This document shows, piece after piece, positions 1-8,173 of a stretch of 64,000 nucleotides of DNA (positions are counted from its first letter, which is position 1; every line of letters starts with the position of its first letter). The notes below the pieces were generated by a model that was given only the letters and a program-made list of their open reading frames with translations, was not told the DNA's origin and did not search any database. The DNA comes from Prolixibacteraceae bacterium (lineage in GTDB: Bacteria; Bacteroidota; Bacteroidia; Bacteroidales; Prolixibacteraceae), in contig JAQUIJ010000010.1 of assembly GCA_028683385.1 (NCBI GenBank), positions 108,567 through 172,566 on the forward strand, read 5' to 3'. Position numbers and translations under genes: made by a program.

Positions 1-241
1 AATGAACAGCTATTTGAAAGAATTAGGGGACATCTGCGCTATTAAAAAGAATATTACCATGCATATTGCCAGGCATACATTCGCCACAACGGTGACCCTT
101 AGCAACGGGGTTCCAATAGAAACTGTTTCAAAATTACTTGGACATACATCTTTGAAAACAACACAGATCTATGCAAAAGTATTGGATCAAAAGATATCAG
201 AAGATATGGATTTATTGGAAGCTAAACTATGCAATGCATAA
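1..241 (+). CDS. Tyrosine recombinase (phage integrase family), C-terminal fragment
   Basis: This is the last ~79 residues of a tyrosine site-specific recombinase; the rest lies left of the window. The catalytic HxxR box is seen as HIARHTF, the second His as LLGHTS, and the Tyr nucleophile as QIYAK, in the usual order and spacing, followed by a short tail. Such enzymes cut and rejoin DNA at att sites through a 3'-phosphotyrosine link. Its position at one edge of a tra/mob-bearing region suggests that it is the integrase of the ICE that fills the left 51 kb. It reads inward, into the cargo. Family assignment is firm; the link to this ICE is inferred from position. Confidence 0.9.
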   Translation, partial: MNSYLKELGDICAIKKNITMHIARHTFATTVTLSNGVPIETVSKLLGHTSLKTTQIYAKVLDQKISEDMDLLEAKLCNA

Positions 242-609
242 AACAATTGTAATTGATTAGCCAAGTTTTGGAGTTCGAATTGGGTGCTAATCATGTGGGT
301 CTCGAAATAGTCTCTTCCAATTTGACCATACATGAATGATTTGGTTATCCCAGATATTAAGAAGAAAGTGTATTTAAATTGATTTGATGTATTTTGATGC
401 TTTTTAGGTTGGGAGTTTATGACTCAGCTGGAGTTTGAACGTATCTTTATTCCGAGCTGATTATCAATGCTTTACAAAGTGCTTATTTCAACAGGTCTCG
501 ATATAGTCTCGACTGATTATCAATTCATTACAATACAAATATAAACAAATTTCACTAAAGTAGTATACTAAAAATGCTATCAATTTTCAAAATATTCGTC
601 TTAGTTCTT
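242..609. repeat. Gene-free region after the integrase with two pairs of short direct repeats
   Basis: No gene is seen here. Two short repeats occur twice each in the same direction: GGTCTCGAAATAGTCTC at 298-314 and GGTCTCGATATAGTCTC at 494-510 (16 of 17 identical), and CTGATTATCAAT at 457-468 and 513-524, each followed by sequence containing TTACAA. Clusters of short repeats beside an integrase gene are commonly arm-type integrase or excisionase sites, so this could be part of the attachment region. That is inference; no core site or target duplication can be identified because the left end lies outside the window. Confidence 0.4.
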
Positions 610-1800
610 TTAGTATAAAAATCCGAAGAGCCAAAGCGGAACCTTATTTCCATTTCCAATTTCAATGTCATCTGCTGCAATTAAATAATGATCCAAATGT
701 TTTACCTGCGAAGTATTCTTATTTTTGCCGCCAACTTCTATTGTCAATTCATTAACCTTAAAATCTCCTTCAGAAGGTGAACTCACTTGCAACCCTGAAT
801 TCAATAATTGGTTTAAAACAAATGTTTCCCTGATATTTCCAATGTCTGGTTTGTCTTTTAACGCAAAAGCAAGATTTGTATTTTCCAGAAATATCTTATC
901 CGGCTTCTGTAATGTAGAAACGCCTTTCCCTTCTGAGCTTAATGTATTAAGTAGCTTTGCATCCCTTAGTTGATAAATATATTGATACACACTATCTCTG
1001 CTTAAATCCAGCTTTCTGGCCAATGCAGCAATGTTTGGTTTAAATGGTACTGATTCAGCAATCACTCCTAATAGTTTTTTTACTTTGGTTGCCGTTCCTG
1101 TGTTATAAGTAGCTATGTAAGCCAGATCAGTATCTACTATCGTATTTATTACCTGGTTCAATTTCAACAGGTAAGAATCCTCTCCTTCAGCAATTATTGG
1201 AAGATAACCTACTTGCAGATATTTTTGAAAAGCCGGAAGTGGCCGAAAACCATCTGTTATTTTTCTGCTTAAACTTCGGTGATCCTGAATAATATCTTCA
1301 ATTTTTACAGGATCAAAACCGATCTTGTTTGTAAACAACAAAAACTCACGAAACGAAAGACCTGCCAGCGAATAACTGATCACTCTCCGGCTTAGGTCTG
1401 CTTCTCCCCGGTATATATCAAGAGCAGATGATGCAGAAAAAATAACCTGCATCCCCGGCAAGCCGTCGTAAATGTTTTTCAGTTCTACTGACCAGTTTGG
1501 ATATTTGTGGACTTCATCAATAAACAGAATTTCTCCACCTTGCTTGTACCAATCATTTGCTGTATCCAATAAGGTATGATTATAAAACCAGGTATGGTCA
1601 GCAGTAATATAGAGAGCATTTGATGGCAATCCCAGGTCATACTTTAAGTGCTGCAACAACAATGTGGTTTTTCCGGCACCGCGAGGCCCCTTAATTCCGA
1701 TCATCCGTTGCTTCCAGTTGATCTGGTCATGCAAGTATCTTTTGAAATCATTTGTTACCGGACGTAACAGATTTTCCTGAAACTCAAATAAAACATCCAT
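610..1800 (-). CDS. AAA+ ATPase of the AAA_14/DUF4143 type
   Basis: A 396-residue ATPase with Walker A GPRGAGKT at residues 38-45, Walker B ILFIDEVH at 91-98, a sensor-like FSASS segment near 122, and a DUF4143-like C-terminal half with a predicted winged-helix segment (about residues 245-290, KLDLSRDSVYQYIYQLRDA). Proteins of this architecture are common in Bacteroidota and archaea, often as solitary cargo genes; their function is unknown. It stands alone, with its own promoter-like region at 1806-1849. Start ATG at 1798-1800 is the only good choice. The ATPase call is secure; the role is not known. Confidence 0.85.
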   Translation of the reverse strand: MDVLFEFQENLLRPVTNDFKRYLHDQINWKQRMIGIKGPRGAGKTTLLLQHLKYDLGLPSNALYITADHTWFYNHTLLDTANDWYKQGGEILFIDEVHKYPNWSVELKNIYDGLPGMQVIFSASSALDIYRGEADLSRRVISYSLAGLSFREFLLFTNKIGFDPVKIEDIIQDHRSLSRKITDGFRPLPAFQKYLQVGYLPIIAEGEDSYLLKLNQVINTIVDTDLAYIATYNTGTATKVKKLLGVIAESVPFKPNIAALARKLDLSRDSVYQYIYQLRDAKLLNTLSSEGKGVSTLQKPDKIFLENTNLAFALKDKPDIGNIRETFVLNQLLNSGLQVSSPSEGDFKVNELTIEVGGKNKNTSQVKHLDHYLIAADDIEIGNGNKVPLWLFGFLY

Positions 1801-1805
1801 AATAG

Positions 1806-1849
1806 TGTCGATTTAATACGACAAAAATAAATTAAAAATGTCGATTTAA
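1806..1849 (-). promoter_or_regulatory. Promoter and possible operator pair for the ATPase gene
   Basis: CAAAAATA at 1822-1829 reads TATTTTTG on the minus strand, a full match to the Bacteroidota -7 box TAnnTTTG, giving a start point about 15 nt before the ATG. An 11-bp direct repeat TGTCGATTTAA brackets it at 1806-1816 and 1839-1849, spaced 33 bp (about three helical turns). The first copy is also part of a short palindrome TGTCG-N8-CGACA (1806-1823). The layout suggests repression by a protein binding both copies; which protein is unknown. No clear -33 TTTG is seen. Confidence 0.5.
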
Positions 1850-1932
1850 AACTACATATTTTAAAAATATTTGATGATTAGGTCAGCTTTATTTCAAAAA
1901 GAAACAAATTCTTCGAAATGGCTATTCACGAC

Positions 1933-1960
1933 AAAAAAAATGGGAGGCTTTTGCCTCCCT
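1933..1960 (-). terminator. Rho-independent terminator
   Basis: Just after the stop of the 1965-2324 gene, the minus strand reads GGGAGGC-AAAA-GCCTCCC followed by A and a run of eight T. It is a perfect 7-bp stem with a U-tract (arms at 1942-1948 and 1953-1959). Confidence 0.9.
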
Positions 1961-1964
1961 ATTT

Positions 1965-2324
1965 TCAAAACTTGATCTGAGTTTCAACTTCTTTGATCCT
2001 CTCGTCCAGAGTCGTTTTGATTTCTTCCATCACAGCGGATACTACCGGAGTGTTGGAGGTTTTAAACTCTTTTCCTGAAGCGTCTCGCAGGAATACTGTT
2101 GCACCCAACCCGTCAGCTCCCAGAGAGAAGGTTTGGAGATTTCTTCTGGTTTCTGTCAGCTTGCGCCACTTTTCAATGAGCATGCTCAAATCTTCAACCT
2201 TCTGGATGCGTTTCTCTAATGAAGGAACTTCAGCAACTTCTTTTTCATCTTTCTTTACAACCTCCAAAGAAGTTTTAGGTTGTTCTACAATCTCAGCATC
2301 GAGTTTCTTAGCTGCATTATTCAT
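1965..2324 (-). CDS. Conserved-looking hypothetical ICE protein
   Basis: A 119-residue soluble protein with no recognised fold. Residues 1-45 are charged and probably disordered or helical (many Lys and Glu). Residues 45-75 look like a coiled coil (LEKRIQKVEDLSMLIEKWRKLTETRRNLQ). The middle has a small beta-like stretch (TFSLGADGLGATVFLRD) and the end is helical again. It has its own terminator downstream and a 134-bp repeat upstream, the same repeat that precedes the ArdC gene. Placement beside ArdC and a methylase-like gene suggests ICE housekeeping, but I do not recognise the family. Confidence 0.65.
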   Translation of the reverse strand: MNNAAKKLDAEIVEQPKTSLEVVKKDEKEVAEVPSLEKRIQKVEDLSMLIEKWRKLTETRRNLQTFSLGADGLGATVFLRDASGKEFKTSNTPVVSAVMEEIKTTLDERIKEVETQIKF

Positions 2325-2359
2325 AGTTATTTACCGTTGCCTTACGGATTTATATTGGC

Positions 2360-2528
2360 ATCTGGCACGCCGGTTAAAATTTCGGCAGACCGGACATTGA
2401 GCTGTCACGGATCAGGTCAACGGGGTGCATGTCAGTTTCATGCCCGAAATAAGCAATCCATGAAACTGAACGCATCCGAAGGAAACGAGCCACGAAAATC
2501 GAGTTCCCCTTTACCGTTCCGTGAAGCG
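2360..2528. repeat. Intergenic repeat, copy 1, with internal palindrome
   Basis: The core at 2395-2528 (134 bp) matches 4390-4523 with no gaps and 4 mismatches (about 97% identity). A second shared block, ATCTGGCACGCC (2360-2371), precedes it, with a diverged stretch between. Inside the core, TCAGTTTCAT (2432-2441) and ATGAAACTGA (2460-2469) form a perfect 10-bp inverted repeat with an 18-nt loop. The copy lies directly upstream of the minus-strand gene starting at 2324. It could be a shared leader, an operator or a small-RNA gene; no coding potential is convincing. Confidence 0.85.
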
Positions 2529-2590
2529 TAAATAATTTTGCCCACAATTTTAAATGGAGTGATTTTACCTAATAAAAAATTGAACGAACA

Positions 2591-2613
2591 AAAAAGGGGC
2601 TTTTACAGCCCCT
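2591..2613 (-). terminator. Rho-independent terminator of the methylase-like gene
   Basis: On the minus strand AGGGGC-TGTAAAA-GCCCCT is followed by a T run (TTTTTG). The left arm overlaps the stop codon of the gene ending at 2612. Confidence 0.85.
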
Positions 2614-3319
2614 AGAATTCAAACATCAGCTGCTGAGTTACTTTAGTTACATGTGCTTGTTGGTCAATGAGTTCCTGTTTCTTTTCAGGTAGCCTTAAAA
2701 CCATGTAGCTTTCTGTTTCGGTAATTTCCCTGATGTATGGAACTGCCTTCTCTGGATGAAGTTCTATCCTCCAACCTGCATAGAAACGGTTCATCAGGGT
2801 ATCCATCCAGCAGACTTCTCCCAAAAGTCCATTCAGGCATAGGTTGATCAAACACATCATGGCACAGGTTCGGTCAATATCAGCCCCGAAGAATAACGAG
2901 TTTCGGCTTATTTTTGCAGCAGCCAGTAACATTCTACCTGAGCCACAACAACAATCGGCAATCTTCTCCCCAAAACCTGCCGGGTTCAATATCCGAGCCA
3001 TCATATCACATATTGGCTCCGGGGTGAAAAATTGGCCATTCCTACCGTAGCTTAGGTATTCCATGTAAAAATCACCAAAGCCATCTTTCAAACCGTCGCC
3101 ATTGTTGTCCATTTCGATGACCAGTGAACCAAAAGCTTCAGCCATCAGGTAAGCATCCGGTTTCTCGTAATTTCGGACAATCTCATGGTAGCGATCTTCC
3201 TTTGCTCCCAATGATAAAGCGCAAACTACCATTTCCAAAAAATCATCAAATACGGAATGCAAACCATATTTATAACCGATTTGCAGGATATACTGGGAAA
3301 AACTTTTAAACTGTTCCAT
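2612..3319 (-). CDS. N-6 DNA methylase-like protein lacking a visible catalytic NPPY motif
   Basis: A 235-residue protein related to the HsdM/N6-adenine methylase fold. The SAM-binding part is clear: GQFFTPEPICDMM (motif X-like, residues ~97-109) and ADCCCGSGRMLLAAA (motif I, ~121-135), then GADIDRTCAMM. The (D/N)PP(Y/F) catalytic motif IV expected after it is not present, and no target-recognition domain or endonuclease gene is adjacent. Short methylase-like proteins of this kind are frequent in Bacteroidota conjugative elements. It may bind SAM without methylating adenine, or use a diverged motif. It lies between ArdC and the 119-residue gene with its own terminator. Confidence 0.75.
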   Translation of the reverse strand: MEQFKSFSQYILQIGYKYGLHSVFDDFLEMVVCALSLGAKEDRYHEIVRNYEKPDAYLMAEAFGSLVIEMDNNGDGLKDGFGDFYMEYLSYGRNGQFFTPEPICDMMARILNPAGFGEKIADCCCGSGRMLLAAAKISRNSLFFGADIDRTCAMMCLINLCLNGLLGEVCWMDTLMNRFYAGWRIELHPEKAVPYIREITETESYMVLRLPEKKQELIDQQAHVTKVTQQLMFEF

Positions 3320-3361
3320 CTTTTGAATCTTTAATCGTTTCTAACTGTGAATTTTTGAGAT

Positions 3362-3392
3362 AAAAAAAGGCGAAGGCTAAACTGCCTCCGCC
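3362..3392 (-). terminator. Rho-independent terminator of the ArdC gene
   Basis: On the minus strand GGCGGAGGC-AGTTTA-GCCTTCGCC (one G-T wobble) is followed by TTTTTTTA. The stem overlaps the last codons of the gene ending at 3377. Confidence 0.85.
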
Positions 3393-4291
3393 ATTTGGTC
3401 AACCAAAGCGGCGCTTGCCGCCTGGTTGGGATGGGATTGATGTTCCAATATGTAGTCAACAGCCTTCTGTGCCTGAGAAGAAGCAATCAGTAACATCTTT
3501 TTATCTTCCTTGAATTTGCCAATCCAGCTTTTGATGTAGGCAGCACTGTTGTCAATTGTAGCATTCTGAATTCCGGTCATGTAACACAGGTAAGCGGCTC
3601 CCAATTCGGCAACCAGTTCTTCCTGACTATAATCCTGAGAACCGAATTTGTGATCGGACAGCTTTTCATGCCTTCCAGTTCGGTTGATATGCCCAGTCGA
3701 GTGGATACATTCATGATATAAAGTTGAATAATACTGTTCGTCCCTGAAGAAAGTCCGTGGATTTGGCATCCCCACGTAATCTCCGGTAGGCGAATAGAAA
3801 GCATGTGACTGGTCGAGCCTGATTTCAGGGCTATCGTACCAAAACTCGATTAACTGTTCAGCATTTCCAATCGGGTCAAATACATGGTCATGAGCTTCAG
3901 TCGCCGGAATCTTGCTTTCATCAATACCTTCCGTTTGCTTCAGATTGAAAACGGTATAATACCGAAGGAAAGGAATGTGGTCAACGCTGCCGTCTTTTTC
4001 TTCCGTATCCAGCAGCTTCCAGAATACCACCGGAAAACCTTTTTCACCTTTCAAAACATGCCCACCCAATTCTTTGATCTGGTTGAAGGTGAGAAAGAAT
4101 GGGGAACCAAACTTATCAGCCACAGTCAGCAGCAACCAGAAATTAAAGCCGCGGTAAGCTTTCTTGTGGACCATGTTTTGCGGGAATCCGGTTTCTGCTT
4201 TCCAAGGCATTTGCCATGGGACAACACCTGCTTCAAGGCGTTCAATAATCAAGTTGGTAACCATTTCATAAATGTCAAATGAAGTATTCAT
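3377..4291 (-). CDS. ArdC-like antirestriction protein with zinc metallopeptidase domain
   Basis: A 304-residue protein with the N-terminal ssDNA-binding ArdC domain (YEMVTNLIIERLEAGVVPWQ, residues 8-27; then RGFNFWLL and FNQIKELGGHVLKGEKG, 47-85) and a C-terminal zincin domain with HECIHSTGH at 193-201, fitting HExxHxxxH zinc binding (H193, E194, H197, H201). ArdC proteins protect incoming single-stranded plasmid DNA from host restriction during conjugation. Length is typical. A 134-bp repeat precedes it and a terminator follows. Position within the mobile element fits an early-entry protective role; the family call is firm, the function inferred from homologues. Confidence 0.9.
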   Translation of the reverse strand: MNTSFDIYEMVTNLIIERLEAGVVPWQMPWKAETGFPQNMVHKKAYRGFNFWLLLTVADKFGSPFFLTFNQIKELGGHVLKGEKGFPVVFWKLLDTEEKDGSVDHIPFLRYYTVFNLKQTEGIDESKIPATEAHDHVFDPIGNAEQLIEFWYDSPEIRLDQSHAFYSPTGDYVGMPNPRTFFRDEQYYSTLYHECIHSTGHINRTGRHEKLSDHKFGSQDYSQEELVAELGAAYLCYMTGIQNATIDNSAAYIKSWIGKFKEDKKMLLIASSQAQKAVDYILEHQSHPNQAASAALVDQMAEAV

Positions 4292-4350
4292 GGGATAATG
4301 CTGCTGCCCTACAGACTTTTTATGGCACCTTTTGAATTAACAAAGGGAAT

Positions 4351-4523
4351 ATCTGGCACGCCGTTAAACTTAAATTTTTGGCGTACCAACATTGAGCTGT
4401 CACGGATCAGGTCAACGGGGTGCATGTCAGTTTCATACCCGAAATGGGCAATCCATGAAACTGAACGCATCCGAAGGAAACGAGCCACGAAAAGCGAGTT
4501 CCCCTTTACCGTTCCGTGAAGCG
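4351..4523. repeat. Intergenic repeat, copy 2, upstream of the ArdC gene
   Basis: The core at 4390-4523 matches 2395-2528 (4 mismatches in 134 bp); ATCTGGCACGCC recurs at 4351-4362. The 10-bp inverted repeat TCAGTTTCAT (4427-4436) / ATGAAACTGA (4455-4464) is kept intact while three of the four mismatches fall in its loop. That pattern suggests that the stem matters. Both copies sit upstream of minus-strand genes. Confidence 0.85.
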
Positions 4524-4896
4524 ATCAATAACTTCGTCGGAAATTTGAGTGTAACAAGCACCAACCTAATAACCCGGAATAAAAAAGGTATTATAATCAA
4601 TAGTTTTGGGGTTGGATTTTTTAGCACAAGTGGAACGGTGGAGGTGGTTGGAGTGAAGCGTCTTTTTGCCATGTGGGTTGGCATAGCTCTTTGGATTTGA
4701 GGGACGAAAAGCCAATGTGCTATTGGTGCGATGGGATGCAAAAAGTGTGACAAAAAAATTAACCGTGGGTGACCGTGGGGTTGGTGAACGACTACCACTT
4801 TCATGGGTTTTCAATATACACTCAACTTTGATAAAAATATTGGAAATCTTTCAATCTTTCAATCTTTTAATATCTTTACAAAACATTCATATTTTT
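4524..4896. other. Gene-free region between divergent units
   Basis: No convincing gene is present: the open frames on either strand have no recognisable content. Near the right end a tandem TCTTTCAA repeat (4847-4862, continuing as TCTTTTAA) is followed by TATCTTTA at 4871-4878, which differs by one base from the -7 consensus and may drive the plus-strand genes from 4897. Confidence 0.45.
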
Positions 4897-5256
4897 ATGG
4901 TACAACATAAACCAAAGACGAAAAGAATTTCGACTATTGATCAATTTGGTAGACGAAAGGTGAGGAGAAGACAATTAGTTGACGCCTCAGAAAGTATGCC
5001 GTCGGAAGAGATAAAGTCGATTGTAGTAAGATCACTTGGCAATACGAAGTGGGAATATAGAACAGCGCTAGGTATCGCAAAAGAAAATCGTATCGCCGTG
5101 AATGTGGTAGAAGAGACACTTAAAACATTAGGCGAAGTGAGAGTATCTGTAGGAAAAACTGTAAATGGGAAAAAATTGTACACATTGAAATCAAAAAAGA
5201 GTTTTCTTGGAGATGTTTTAACAACGATCAGATCTATAAATTCTTTGAAATATTGA
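4897..5256 (+). CDS. Small basic protein, probable winged-helix DNA-binding protein
   Basis: I chose ATG 4897 (119 residues, MVQHKPKTKR...), because the longer frame upstream reads through AT-rich intergenic DNA. The N-terminus is very basic (KPKTKRISTIDQFGRRKVRRRQ). Residues ~40-110 look like a winged helix: two helices (SEEIKSIVVRSLGN, WEYRTALGIAKENRIAVNVVEETLKTLG), then a two-strand wing (VRVSVGKTVNGKKLYTL). It is followed 4 nt later by a small membrane protein, so the two probably form a pair. The family is not recognised; the DNA-binding role is an inference from the pattern of helices and charge. Confidence 0.65.
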   Translation: MVQHKPKTKRISTIDQFGRRKVRRRQLVDASESMPSEEIKSIVVRSLGNTKWEYRTALGIAKENRIAVNVVEETLKTLGEVRVSVGKTVNGKKLYTLKSKKSFLGDVLTTIRSINSLKY

Positions 5257-5260
5257 CGAT

Positions 5261-5545
5261 ATGGGATACTTGGAAGGATTTGGACTTGGAATAATTGGAG
5301 GGATGATTCCCGAACTCGTTGCCATGTATCAAATACGGAAAGAATATAACTCAACAAAATTCAGTTACTTGACTACATTTATTTATTGGGCACCTACACT
5401 TGTCATGATTTTGGCAGGGGGTGGACTGGTTGATTTATATTTGTTAGGAGGATCAACTATTAATCCATTATTGGCGGTAAACTTAGGTGCTTCTGCGCCC
5501 TTTATCCTTGGGAATATGACTAAACATGCACCCAAAACCAATTGA
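5261..5545 (+). CDS. Small glycine-rich membrane protein
   Basis: A 94-residue hydrophobic protein with an N-terminal glycine-rich helix (GFGLGIIGGMIPELVAMY, residues 5-22), a short cytoplasmic-type loop (QIRKEYNSTKFS), then two further hydrophobic stretches (TTFIYWAPTLVMILAGGGLVD and LAVNLGASAPFILGN). It begins 4 nt after the preceding DNA-binding-like gene and is presumably translated from the same mRNA. The regulator-plus-small-membrane-protein layout occurs in toxin-antitoxin and abortive-infection cassettes, but no family is recognised and no function is claimed. Confidence 0.65.
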   Translation: MGYLEGFGLGIIGGMIPELVAMYQIRKEYNSTKFSYLTTFIYWAPTLVMILAGGGLVDLYLLGGSTINPLLAVNLGASAPFILGNMTKHAPKTN

Positions 5546-5646
5546 TATTACTATCACATCTTTGATTATATCCCATCTTAATGCAAAATATCGGCAAAGA
5601 GACTTGCATTGCTGATTTGGGTTATTCGTACATGTTACCGATCATA

Positions 5647-8160
5647 TTATAAAGGTATTTTCTGGAGTTCACCACATAAAATATTTATAAATTCAATTGT
5701 GTCAGCATCCGTTTGGCATGTTACGAGATAGGATTTATCATTGTACTTTCTGGACTCATCCATTTCCATTTCGGACATAACTTGTAATACTTCATTTTGA
5801 ATCCCATTAGAAGACTTATTAAAAAACCTTATTTCATATTCTCCATTTATAAAACGAACATCGATTGTGTATTTTTTTACTCCATTCAACTCCATATAAG
5901 CACAAGGGAAATTATTCCAATCTGCACCAGTTGCATGATAATAGTCTGTATATTTAAATGGTTCAATAGGATTATTTTGAAAATAACTATAAAAGAATTT
6001 CAATGAGAACAATTCGGCATGAGCGCTAGTCATTCGTTCTTTTTTGAAAAGAACGATGCCATGTGCGGAGTAAAGGCGAATATATCTTTTACCCTCCAAA
6101 TAGTTTAAGATTTCAGGCATTTCAATAAAAGCGTAACGCCAATCATTAACCTGATGATTACTTATCAAAAGCTCAAGTGAATTTTTAATATTATTCGCAT
6201 CCAAGGCATCGAAAACGTTTTTAATTAGACCATTATGAGATGTACTTTTATCCCCCTTCAGTAATCTTTTCCAACTAATATCACGGTCCTTATTGATTAA
6301 GAAACTTTGATTACTCCCTTCCCATATCAAAAAATCACCGATACTCAATAATGCCCTTTCCCATAAAAAGTCTCCATTTTTACTTAATTCAATCCGAAGA
6401 CCTGAATTATCAAATATCTTGCAGGCTTTTTCAAAATAATCAGTAAAGATTTGTCTTAATATTATGTCCTGTTTTTCATCCCAATCGCAATTTAGCAATT
6501 CTCTATAATGGTCTTCGATACCACACAGACGTAAGAGGAAGCCAATTTGACCTTTAAAATAACCGTGTTGTTCGGCTACATAAATTAGGTCCTTCCATTC
6601 TATGCTTTTTTCAATTAGACAGGCTTTTAAGATTTCTTCCTGAACCTGTGCCGGATCAAACCCATTAATTGATTTGTAAATAATCAAAAAATCATGAATA
6701 TTATTGCTACCCCCGAGCATTTCATTAATACCCTTTATTGAGTTCAAAAATTCTTTTTCATTGTTGTATGGACCGGTATTTTCGGTTAGGTTAGAAATAA
6801 CTCTCATCCAGTTTTTTAGACCTTCTGCTTGGAAACTTTCATCTATTGTCATCCATCTAATCAGGTACTCGCAATAGGCATGAAATTGAATGCGTTCTTC
6901 ATATGCTGCTGTCTTAAATTCTCCTTTGAGGAATTTTTCTAAAATATTCTCATCATAATAATAAAAGTCCGGGGTGAATTGCTTAGCTTTTTCATTAACA
7001 TTTTGAAGAATATCAAGCAATTTAACCAGACCTATAGCACTATTTATATTTAGACTTTGGTGTTGCTCGAATTGATTAAATGTTAATTCATTGCTGTTAG
7101 TTTTTATTAAATCCCTCACTTTTTTTTCTGAATCCACCTGAACAGCCATTTGATTAACTGCAAAAGTTTTAAATAGATTCATAATGATATCATCAAACGG
7201 AATTAATTTTTCCCGTTTTTCATACTGTTTTGAATTTTCCAATCCTTCTTTTGCATACGCCCAAAAAAGGTTGGCCCAATCAGTATCAATTTTATGAGAA
7301 AAGTACTCATGGAACGTCACTTTTCTTTTATGACTATTTAAACCTAGCCAATAATCACGCGTATTGTATTCAGGTTGTTTGATTTGTTGTTCAAACTTTG
7401 CTTTAAAATTTTCGAAGGAGGACAGTGGTTTACCTCTGGCATTCATTTTTATATACAAATCATCAGTCAAACCAAACTCTTCAAGTTTCAAAAACTGAAA
7501 GGTAATGATTGGGTTTTCAGAATCAGTTAGTAGTTCATAATAAAGCTTTTCTTCATCTTTAAACTTTTCATGAATGGCATCTAGCATAACCAACATGCCT
7601 TGAATGGTCGGGTCGTTCTTCCATGACAAGAAATACCATTGCTGATTTTTTATTGTTTTTGACAACTTATTATTCTTATCCTTATCCGGCTGCTCCAGTT
7701 TTTTTAAATCAATCTCTGCAGCTACAAGTGAATCACAAAATTCCCTGGCACTAGTTCTTGTTTCGTAGGTGAATTTGGATTTCAATTTGTGTTCTACCTC
7801 TGTTTCAACAAATACTTCCTGAAATTGATGCAATTGTTGTTCTTTATTTGCAAGATACCAATGTAATAAAAACAGTGTGGTTAATCTCTGCTGTCCGTCT
7901 AAGGGTATAAAACGAGTTGTTTTATTTATAGTCCCGTTTAACAAACTACCATAAATAAAATCGAGATCTCTGTTTGGCTTTGACTCATCTAAATACTTTT
8001 TTAATGCCTCTAAAAAATTATCTCTTAAATCTGTATTTGTGTATCGGCCTTGAGCATAATCCCGCTGAATAATAGGAATCTCAATGGTATAATTTTTATC
8101 ACTGAATAGCTTATAAAAACTCAATCGCTCACCTGATTCTGTATGTTGAGTATTAGTCAT
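5647..8160 (-). CDS. DUF262 protein, large form (GmrSD/ParB-like fold)
   Basis: An 837-residue protein whose N-terminal third is a DUF262 domain: IPIIQRDYAQG at 28-38 and the hallmark LDGQQRLTT around DGQQR (88-92), followed by helical DUF262 sequence including DDLYIKMNARGKPLSSFENFKAK near 240. DUF262 is a ParB-like NTP-binding domain found in type IV restriction and other anti-phage proteins such as GmrS. The rest (about 400-837) is not recognised and shows no clear DUF1524 HNH signature. It sits 13 nt after a second DUF262 gene and is probably cotranscribed, implying a two-protein machine. Defence role is inferred from family and location. Confidence 0.85.
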   Translation of the reverse strand: MTNTQHTESGERLSFYKLFSDKNYTIEIPIIQRDYAQGRYTNTDLRDNFLEALKKYLDESKPNRDLDFIYGSLLNGTINKTTRFIPLDGQQRLTTLFLLHWYLANKEQQLHQFQEVFVETEVEHKLKSKFTYETRTSAREFCDSLVAAEIDLKKLEQPDKDKNNKLSKTIKNQQWYFLSWKNDPTIQGMLVMLDAIHEKFKDEEKLYYELLTDSENPIITFQFLKLEEFGLTDDLYIKMNARGKPLSSFENFKAKFEQQIKQPEYNTRDYWLGLNSHKRKVTFHEYFSHKIDTDWANLFWAYAKEGLENSKQYEKREKLIPFDDIIMNLFKTFAVNQMAVQVDSEKKVRDLIKTNSNELTFNQFEQHQSLNINSAIGLVKLLDILQNVNEKAKQFTPDFYYYDENILEKFLKGEFKTAAYEERIQFHAYCEYLIRWMTIDESFQAEGLKNWMRVISNLTENTGPYNNEKEFLNSIKGINEMLGGSNNIHDFLIIYKSINGFDPAQVQEEILKACLIEKSIEWKDLIYVAEQHGYFKGQIGFLLRLCGIEDHYRELLNCDWDEKQDIILRQIFTDYFEKACKIFDNSGLRIELSKNGDFLWERALLSIGDFLIWEGSNQSFLINKDRDISWKRLLKGDKSTSHNGLIKNVFDALDANNIKNSLELLISNHQVNDWRYAFIEMPEILNYLEGKRYIRLYSAHGIVLFKKERMTSAHAELFSLKFFYSYFQNNPIEPFKYTDYYHATGADWNNFPCAYMELNGVKKYTIDVRFINGEYEIRFFNKSSNGIQNEVLQVMSEMEMDESRKYNDKSYLVTCQTDADTIEFINILCGELQKIPL

Positions 8161-8173
8161 ATTGCTTTTAGAT

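Noticed and set aside
2612-3319. Reading the methylase-like gene as part of a type I restriction system
   Set aside because: There is no HsdS or HsdR gene nearby and the catalytic motif is missing.
4433-4814. Two minus-strand frames of 123 and 82 residues upstream of the plus-strand pair
   Set aside because: They are low-complexity (His/Pro/Ser-rich), cross the 134-bp repeat and have no recognisable domain.
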